This document shows, piece after piece, positions 57,101-64,000 of a DNA stretch of 64,000 bases; the first letter of the stretch is position 1; each line of letters starts with the position of its first letter. Location of the stretch: positions 319,872 to 383,871 of the forward strand of contig JAJVDF010000590.1 in the NCBI GenBank assembly GCA_022410635.1, written 5' to 3'. Source of the stretch: Tretioscincus oriximinensis. Taxonomy: Eukaryota > Chordata > Lepidosauria > Squamata > Gymnophthalmidae. Under the pieces are notes generated by a model. The model saw only the letters and a list, made by a program, of their open reading frames with translations. It ran no database searches and was not told the DNA's origin. The position numbers and the translations under genes were made by a program.

Positions 57101-57774
57101 TGATTGGTGCGTGAGAGGGATCTATGGGCATCAGGCACATATTCTCACGTTTACCTGAAACTAATGCAGAAAGACCAGAAGTTTCATAGTTATGAAAAAA
57201 TGGTAACTTGTACAAATAATTTATGTTCTTTTCTTGTTACCTATCTTTCAATTACAATTCTTGGAAAAACAAATAACTTGGCTTTATTTGCTGCTATAGA
57301 GCTACTTTTTACTTCAAATTCCAATTTGGCACATCGCTGAGGCTGCATCCAACGGACAGTTTTTGGGGAGCCAAGATACTGTATTAATGGCTTGTTTGCC
57401 AGATGTTTTGATTCCCATAGCACAGGAGAGTGTTCCAATGTCTCGTTGCAGTACTTTTTCCTCAAAGAACTCTGAAGGCCATGATATCATGTCCCTGCCT
57501 GGGTCATCTGGGTGGCTGCACATAAGTTCTAGTGATATTCTGTGCGACTTTCAGTAAGGATAGAGATTGTGCAAAATTTATTTCTGTTGGCAGGAGTATA
57601 CCTACTCAGAAGAAACACTCCAGAGATGTTTCGAAGGGAAGCAAAGACAGCAGATGCATTACACTTTTTCTTTAATTCAAATGACCCACATGTTCTTATT
57701 TATTTGGTAATACATTGGTAGTAGATGGTCTAAATATCAGCTAAAGAAAAAAATCCTTCTGTAAAACTGTTTTG
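54131..57774. other. Long repeat-poor stretch, no gene recognised
   Basis: About 3.6 kb with no repeat family that I could name. Overlapping frames on both strands at 54343-54666 and 57241-57557 are featureless. A GC-richer patch at 55440-55490 (GTTGGCGCCACTCAGCC) is too short to interpret. Confidence 0.5.
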
Positions 57775-57912
57775 CATTATTTCAGANAAATAACCATGTT
57801 AGTCTAGTAGAAAGTCCAGCAAAGGAGTTAGTAGCACTTTGAGACTAACTTGAGAAAAGTGGGTGGCATAAGCTTTTGTAGACACATCTACTTCTTCAGA
57901 TGCTGAGGGACC
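57775..57912 (-). mobile_element. Penelope-like copy, left arm of an interrupted fold-back
   Basis: ATAACCATGTTAGTCTAGTA, AAAGTCCAGCAAAGGAG, GGTGGCATAAGCTTTTGTAG and CTACTTCTTCAGATGCTGAG, then broken at GGGACCA by a hairpin element. The inverse partner lies at 58506-58561. Confidence 0.85.
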
Positions 57913-58505
57913 AAACCCGGGACGGGGTGAGGTGGGGATGCGTGCATGCGTGTGCACACACATGTACATGCTTGCGCACGCACACACACACGCGCACGTA
58001 TGGATGCTTGTAGTGAGACAGGCAGAACCTGTCTTCTGCCTGTCTCACCACAAGTGTCCGTGTGTGCATGCGTAGCTGCTCCAATGCTGGAGATGAGGTT
58101 TCGCGCCTGCTGTCAGGCAAAGCGCGCCAACTCGCCTCCAGAGGAAGAAAAACGCCTGGGTTTGTGACAGGAGAACAGAGCTGTTCTCATGTCACAANCC
58201 CAGGTGTTTTTCCTCTGCTGGAGGTGAGTTGCCATGCTTTGCCGGCAGCAGGCGCGAANCCCCGCCTCCAGCATTGCAGCAATGGCACGATCTGAGATTC
58301 CTTCCAGGACCCCGGAAAGCATTGCCTGGGCTTCAGCCGTCAGCTCTGACGGCTCCTTTTCCTTTAAAATCCTGCATTTTTATATTCCCTGATGCAGCAT
58401 CGGGGAATGTAAAAATACAGGATTTTATCTCAAAACCAGGAGGGGACTATATTTTAGCCCCCCAAACCGGGATTGTCCCGCCTTCCTGGGATGCATGGCA
58501 ACCCT
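57913..58505. mobile_element. Large hairpin element (GGTTGCC family) inside Penelope-like copy
   Basis: Left part AACCCGGGACGGGGTGAGG and right end GATTGTCCCGCC..ATGCATGGCAACC match the 3436 element. An inverted repeat of about 96 bases fills the middle (58082-58178 against 58181-58276, centre GAGAACAG-AG-CTGTTCTC). A smaller stem lies at about 58011-58048 (GTGAGACAGGCAGAA with its inverse). The 3436 copy has only one half of the big stem, so this copy carries an extra inverted duplication. Confidence 0.78.
57936..58010. repeat. Z-DNA-prone alternating tract
   Basis: TGCGTGCATGCGTGTGCACA, CATGTACATGCTTGCGCACG and CACACACACACGCGCACG form about 70 bases of almost unbroken purine-pyrimidine alternation, partly self-complementary. 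Confidence 0.8.
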
Positions 58506-58561
58506 ATGAGGGATTAATGTCACGGGATAAATACCTGACCCTGACATTAGTCCCTCAGCAT
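58506..58561 (+). mobile_element. Penelope-like copy, right arm of interrupted fold-back
   Basis: GGGATAAATACCTGACCCTG and ACATTAGTCCCTCAGCATC are the exact inverse of the CTGAGGGACTAATGTCAGGG type sequence used by the 34.7 and 53.8 kb copies. The terminal module beyond CAGCATC is missing. Confidence 0.75.
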
Positions 58562-58589
58562 CATTTTCCATAGATTCTCTGATTGGGAT

Positions 58590-58690
58590 TTTTATGCCCA
58601 TCCTGGAAGCGGCTCCCCCCCACTGGAAGTTATGTCACTTCCACCCCAGCCCCCGGAAGTGATGTCACATATTTCTTGCATGCTTCACAA
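58590..58690. repeat. GGAAGTGATGTCA-type inverted pair
   Basis: TGGAAGTTATGTCACTTCC and CCGGAAGTGATGTCACAT lie in a C-rich patch, related to blocks at 38.4 and 43.25 kb. Confidence 0.5.
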
Positions 58691-58954
58691 ATTTCTTGCA
58701 CGCTTTGAGAGTTTCCTGTGGTGTTTTGTGGGTTTCTTGTGCGCATTAGATTTTTGGGGGGTAGGTGGTGGATGTGTGTATTGGTGGGTGAATTTGCATA
58801 TTCATGAATATACAAAATGGCCTGAATATTAATTATCCTGATTAGGGCCTCAGAAAATCTGTTCAGTCTATTGTTCAAAAATGGAATTCAGTAAATAAAT
58901 GAAAGGTAACACAACCAGAGTTAAAACTGTACAGAAGTGCTAAATAAAGGAGGA

Positions 58955-59035
58955 GGCGAGGGGGGGAGGAGTTGTTTTTATACCCCACAATTCCCAAGCT
59001 GAAGGGGAAGCTCAAATTAACTGGTATGATGAGGC
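58955..59035 (-). mobile_element. Sauria-type SINE tail fragment
   Basis: A (GGA)n-like start, then GGAGTTGTTTTTATACCCCA, CAATTCCCAAGCTGAAGGGG and AAGCTCAAATTAAC is the inverse of a Bov-B-like tail. The head is missing. Confidence 0.6.
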
Positions 59036-59084
59036 TGACGATGGGCACAGCTCCAAACCAGATGAGACATGCTCTGTCTTATAG

Positions 59085-59331
59085 CACGTGCAAAACCCCA
59101 CCTCCTGCAGAGGAGCAGCTACGGCACGCTCCGAGGGTNTTTCCAGGACCCAGAAGCATTTTGGAGCGCAGCCAACCTGCTCCTGCTGCTGTCAGCCCCA
59201 TCTTGCAATTCCCCTTTGCCTTATGCATCTGCGAAGTTAAAAAAATGGAATTTTTACTTAACTTTAGTAAACCCGGACGGGACAATATTCTTGCCCCCAA
59301 ATTCAGGACATTCCCTATGGCAGCCCTAGGC
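59085..59331. mobile_element. Hairpin element (GGTTGCC family), right-half fragment
   Basis: AAAACCCCACCTCCTGCAGA, AGCTACGGCACGCTCCGAGG, TTCCAGGACCC and CGGACGGGACAATATTCTTG match 3635-3885. The end reads TATGGCAGCCCTAGG. Many overlapping frames here are artefacts. Confidence 0.7.
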
Positions 59332-59335
59332 TGAG

Positions 59336-61520
59336 GGANCTCTGAAGAACTTATCTCTTAAGAAGATAAAAATCTGACACTGTAACTACANGACCAGACT
59401 GGCTCTCAAACTATTCCTATATACTCTATAAACTATTTCTATCTATCCTTATGACAACACAGTTCAGATTAAAAACACATAATACAGATTAAAGTATCAA
59501 ATTGTCCAAAGTGATAACCATAAAAAGATAAGTGTCTTCCTATAATTTCTGATCCTGTTGTGCCATCTTGTATGTATAAAGGGTTGCCACATAAAATGGG
59601 ATAAGAGTTTTGCAGCTTTAATGGATATTGAAAAAAGGAGTTTTCACCAAGCAGCTTTGGGAAAAATAACTTTTTCACACCCATGAATGCTGTAAAATCC
59701 TATCCTGATTTTTATGTATAAATGCATAAANAATTTCAACATTTGAACAATGGCCATTGCTCCTATTACTGGGGGATTTAAATATCTTTAGTGGTTCATA
59801 TTTTAAACTTCTATACTTGAAAACCGGTGTAAATATATCTGGAAAAAAGTTGCTTTTTCCTTGTCCCTTCAAAGCCCATTCACAGATTGAGTGAAATGGT
59901 TAAAAAATCTTCCTGTTGAGAATTCCTTTTACAGTCAGTGGTGGGAAAGGAACAATATTAATAGCTATTACTTTGAGGCACTTTTTCCCACCAGTTCANA
60001 CAGGATCTGAAGTCTGGCTTTTGCCTTTCTGAGAGGAAGACCCAAATCTACAAAAGACATTGGAAATGCAACTGGGCCCCATAAGNAGGAAACAGGAGGA
60101 CCAAGGGACAAATTTTAGGTAGTGCCACACATTGAGATTATCTTATTTGAACTCTACAAGAGTTTGTATTCCCCTCCCCTCAAAAAAACCCCCAAAACCA
60201 GAAAAAAACATGTTGAAGTCAATAATAGGCTTCTGTCTCTTTTATGCTATCCATTCAAGATTTCCTTCATGCTGAATCAAGGGGAATATTCTGTTCCAGC
60301 AGGAAATCTGTGAACTGTGGAAAAAGATTTATCTTTATGCTTCATCTCATCTAACTAATTTGCACCAAAATAATTATTCCTGTTCATTCTAACTTCCAGT
60401 TATCTTTAGGCATGTAAAAATAAAATCAGGAATCATGAAATGTATGTGTCTGGTTACAATATGTAATGTGTCTGCATAGAATATTTTCTCAAATCTATCA
60501 GCTTCATGAACAGTTTATTTTTCAGAGGACTGCTCATATATATTTTTAGTCAAAAGTATTATGCAGTTTATTGCAAGCTAAGAAATAAAATTAAAATTAT
60601 TTACAAAGGGTTAGCATCCTGCTAGCTGTGCGATTTTTTATTAGAGTACTATACATTTTTTAAATTTAACATAGTAGCTAACTTGTTCAAAAAATTAATT
60701 TTAGACAAGACAGGTAAAATAAAGATATTTTCTCATGGGAGAGTATAAAGTGATCAAAAATGTTTCTTAAAAATGGACACATGTACTTTTATAAAAAAAT
60801 AAAAGTTAGACTCTTTTCACTCAGTGTTATACAATTTAACTAGTAATCATTCTGCCTATTATGTTAACAACTGTAAACCANCTACAATTACAAGCATGAT
60901 CCCTAACCTCTGAAAGGTGGTAATCCAGTATTGGTTGTTAGCTGTCAAATTTATTTCCCTTTGGTGAAATATACTCTGCATTTAATTACCATTCTTGATA
61001 CATTATGGACCCAGGTCCAAGTATTGTGGCTGTGACATCTAACCTTTGACCCTTAAATATTTACCAGCTTTTAAACTGATTGTATACAATTATCCCTTCA
61101 AGTGTATCTCAGATCTATCATTCTTCCAATGAGCAGCATGTCTAGCTAATGCAAATCAGACACTTTGGATGGCAATGTGGGCTGAAACATTGGTGGTTTT
61201 TGTTAAATGTTTTTAATGAAATGTACACTATGATTGTCATCTCTTCTATAGAAAATTAAAATTTGTATCAATTTTAGTCAGGGGAATTTGATACAGCTTT
61301 AGTTAGCACCACATTAAATGGAATTAAAGTTATTGATTATCCCTATAATTTCTGTGCTCTAAGAATGAAAAATAATGTTAAAAAACGATTCAGCTTGTGT
61401 TCAGACATGTTGAAGGGACACACCCTGGGAGAACTGATATCACAGATACCAGAGAGTTTACACGTGCATGTGCTTTATTCCTTATTGGAACCTCACAAAA
61501 GCCGTCTGTATTTCAGACAG
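59336..61520. other. No gene recognised; unique AT-rich DNA
   Basis: About 2.2 kb with no recognisable repeat or exon. Confidence 0.5.
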
Positions 61521-62554
61521 GGGCTGCGTTCACACTGCTAGTTTATGCCTCATTTGTAGCAACATAAGGAAAGTTGGGTCACATGTGTTAAGAGTGCTTC
61601 AGCAGTTCTTCCACAATAAATGCCATTTATCCCGCAATAAACTGTTGCTGGGATAATCAGGAATAATTGCAGAGAACGTCCGAAATCTCGCAGCCAACCT
61701 CCATCATCTCGTAGCCAATCCCCTTCCTCTCCCGTGTGAATATTATTAGTGCGAGAGACAGGAGGGAAGAGATGACAGTGGGGAAATCTGCCCACCTTTT
61801 CCTAAGCCCAGCCAGCCCTCCGCTTCTGCCTGGAGATTGGCTCTGCAAAAGGAAGGGGAACAAGGACAGACCTCCCCACCTCTTCTTCCTCCCCTCAGCC
61901 AAACTATTTGACAGTGGGCAGAGCCAATCTCTAGGAAATTCTACTGAAGCAAGAGGAGGCAGAGACAGCTGCATTCTGCTGGCCCCAACCATATTGAACC
62001 AAAAGCAAGCGGAAGAAATTCTGTTGAAGCGGCCACGTTCTGCTGGCCCCATCCATATGGAGCCTAGGTGTGGGTAACATTTTGGGATATTTTGGCACGT
62101 GGATGGCCAAGCTCTGTCCCAAAATGTTACCCAGAACTAGGCTCCATATGGATGGGGCCAGCAGAACGCAGCCNTCTCTGCCTCGTCTCNCTTCAGCAGA
62201 ATTTCCTGGAGATCGGTTCTGTCCACTGTCAAATGGTTCGGCTGAGGGGAAGAGGAGGAGGTGGGAAGGTTGACAGGACGGCTGTCAATGTTCCCCTTCC
62301 TTTGCAGAGCCAATCTCCAGGCAGCAGCGGGGGGCTGGCTGGGCTTAGGAAAAGGCTTCTTGTAACAAGCAGGTGGCTGGAAAGAGGGCACAGCCAAAGC
62401 AATGCGGTGGAGCCGGCTGCATATCACGAGACTTCAATTATACGCGTGCACAGATATGCCACTGTATATTCCGGAATAAAGCTTCGTGGTGTGAATATAC
62501 ACGCCTTTGGTATATTCCGGAATATAACTTTATTCGTTGGTGTGAATGTAGCCA
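61521..62554. mobile_element. Fold-back transposon of about 1 kb with long internal arms
   Basis: Termini: GGCTGCGTTCACAC (61522-61535) and GTGTGAATGTAGCC (62540-62553), inverse matches at 12 of 14. Internal arms: about 61795-62087 pairs with 62117-62355, from CCTTTTCCTAAGCCC to GGGCTTAGGAAAAGG, around a 29-base spacer. The left arm also holds an internal duplication (TTCTGCTGGCCCCA twice). The arms are GC-rich in AT-rich surroundings. Overlapping frames up to about 180 codons occur on both strands, but they read through the arms and show no transposase domain. Non-autonomous; the superfamily is unknown. Confidence 0.85.
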
Positions 62555-63117
62555 GGGAAGCCATAAGACCAATGGTCTCTCTTCTTTTCAGTCAACCTAC
62601 AGGGGACAGAGGAGACTAAACTACTCCGCTGCAGCATGGGAGAAAATGCTATCAATCATTGAACTATCAGAGCCCCAGAAAACTGAGCAAACAGCAGAAC
62701 ATCATTGATGAGGATTTGTTGCTATGGAATCATTGCCAGATTTGATGTAAAATTATTGTTATGCTTAGAGTNCTGTATGTAAAATTATTGTTATGTTTAG
62801 AATCCTGTTTTTGTATTTGTTTCCAAGAGGAATGCACATTCTAAAGAAGCAGTAAAAAAAAGCTCTCTGTGATTATAACCTATGACATATCCAGAATAGT
62901 CTCAGTACTAATCACTGATGCAATATTATAGTACTTGCAATATTACTGGTTTTAAAGTCTAATTTATGAATATGACATAAAACTTAGCAGCATACAAACT
63001 TGATATGATTATCAAAAATAAATTATAGAAAATTNGAGATGTTCTTCTATGGCATTCTAAACTTAAAGAGATTATTGTAAAAATGGTTTTAAAAAGTAAG
63101 AGGAGCCCTAATGAATG
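62555..63117. other. No gene recognised; contains a 32-bp tandem pair
   Basis: Unique sequence. A 32-base unit (starting ATGTAAAATTATTG) occurs at 62745-62776 and again at 62777-62808 with few differences. Confidence 0.55.
62745..62808. repeat. 32-bp tandem duplication
   Basis: The two copies ATGTAAAATTATTGTTATG.. abut directly and differ at about three positions including one unresolved base. Confidence 0.85.
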
Positions 63118-63235
63118 GGGACAGGGCCCACCAGTCATAGCTGGTCAGTCTGAAACAGAAGAAGGCAAAATCTTCACCTGTTCTCAACTTCCTGCAAATG
63201 GTATTTCAGGAATACTGCCTGTTGCTCCATTGGTC
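63118..63235 (-). mobile_element. CR1-group LINE 3' region fragment
   Basis: GGGCCCACCAGTCATAGCTG, AATCTTCACCTGTTCTC and GGTATTTCAGGAATACTGCC match the interior of 16885-17050. The 3' terminus is missing. Confidence 0.8.
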
Positions 63236-64000
63236 CTATATCTTTCTCTTTTGAAACCTATTATCGACACTTGTGAAATGACAGACTCTTGCAAAGCCAA
63301 CTCAGTTCACTGTATCAAAAGAAATTTGATACTCCCAATTATTAACAGCCTGTTCATAGCCAGATGCCTATCCAGGAAAATACCTAGGCTTACAAGCACA
63401 AAAAGAAGGGACACACACTTATAGCATTTATAATATATCAAATTCTATCACTATTAACCATTGAAGAAGTCATGCATGTTTATTTATGCCACTGGCAATA
63501 GAAAAAAGATTAAGTTTAAAGTGAGCTGTTGACACAACTGAGTTCAGCTGTAATAGTACTGCACTTATTGGTATTTTATTCAGCTTGTTTTTTATTTTAT
63601 GTAAATAAGGTGTTATGCTTTTGTTCTGATATTTTTGAATAATACTTTCTATTGGAAGCTATTGTGGATGGTTTCAATTATTATAGGTTTGAAATAAAGT
63701 TCAGTCCTGGCCTTCTTTAAATAATAAAAACAGATGAACAATATTTTTCAGCCATAGTTGAAAGACTTGTTTCTATTTCACTTCTACTAAGATGGCCTGG
63801 CTACTTTGTTCCTGTCATGGAATAAATGTTTTCCACAGTCTTTCCTCTGTACATGAAGTTTTGAAAACAAAGCAAATACAGAACTTTCCTTAAGTAATAC
63901 CAGAATTATGAGATAAACTGACAACAGTCAAGGTCTTCATTGTTCAGAATGATGCTTATTCTTCCCCCAAGCTATTGAACTTTTAAAAAACAAANTCTAA
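63236..64000. other. No gene recognised; unique DNA to window end
   Basis: AT-rich, with no repeat or exon signature. Confidence 0.5.

Noticed and set aside
62068..62619. 183-codon open frame, the longest in the window
   Set aside because: It runs through one arm of the fold-back element; the other arm gives mirror frames on the opposite strand. No transposase or other domain.
2243..63999. Scattered single n bases considered as gap marks or degenerate sites with meaning
   Set aside because: They are isolated, occur in repeats and unique DNA alike, and never form runs. They look like unresolved or ambiguous base calls.

Overview
The window reads as non-coding DNA from a squamate reptile (lizard, gecko or snake lineage). 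The best evidence is at least five copies of a tRNA-derived SINE of the Sauria type. Each has tRNA-like promoter boxes at one end, a Bov-B-like tail at the other (GTAAGCC..CTTTGAG..GGTATAA) and a final TTCTTC-type microsatellite. Two copies of a second tRNA SINE with an L2-like (TAAA)n tail, many CR1 and L2 LINE fragments, and fold-back elements agree with this. The DNA is AT-rich. Isolated single n bases are scattered through it, but there are no gap runs. I found no convincing protein-coding exon, rRNA or tRNA gene, and no CRISPR array. The open frames with recognisable protein similarity are decayed pieces of retrotransposon or transposase genes.

Layout. 1-1020: purine-rich satellite-like tracts around a DNA-transposon-like fold-back element. 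2.4-5.3 kb: a repeat cluster with two fragments of a Penelope-like family, a hairpin-rich GGTTGCC-terminated element, a near-perfect fold-back Penelope-like copy and a tRNA/L2 SINE. 5.3-11.8 kb: mostly unique DNA, with a GC-raised block and an AT-rich block. 11.8-12.7 kb: a CR1 LINE lacking its reverse transcriptase core. 15.9-18.5 kb: an inverted-repeat element, an L2 carrying a nested CR1, a promoter-like patch and a solo retroviral LTR with a 4-bp target duplication. 19-23 kb: mostly unique, with a candidate conserved element near 19.5-19.9 kb. 23-31 kb: several CR1-group LINE pieces and, at 27.7-28.0 kb, an exact 180-bp palindrome inside an insertion flanked by a 12-bp target duplication. 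31.7-40.9 kb: Sauria and tRNA/L2 SINEs, another Penelope-like piece, a two-copy 215-bp tandem duplication of unknown identity, an L2 split by a SINE, and a mariner remnant with 42-bp inverted termini. 42-47.5 kb: L2, CR1 and SINE copies, one SINE sitting inside another dispersed repeat. 48.6-49.2 kb: a GC-raised, repeat-free stretch that may be regulatory. 53-54.2 kb: the longest Penelope-like fragment, with the end of its protein and 3' region. 57.7-59.4 kb: a Penelope-like copy interrupted by a large hairpin element and a Z-DNA-prone tract. 61.5-62.6 kb: a fold-back transposon of about 1 kb.

The strongest unusual signal is the Penelope-like family. At least seven loci share one 3' terminal module. 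Two loci are head-to-head fold-back palindromes with 12-15 bp target duplications, and one locus keeps a C-terminal peptide resembling a GIY-YIG endonuclease end. The assignment to Penelope-like elements is inference from these traits; the palindromes and the target duplication were read directly from the bases.
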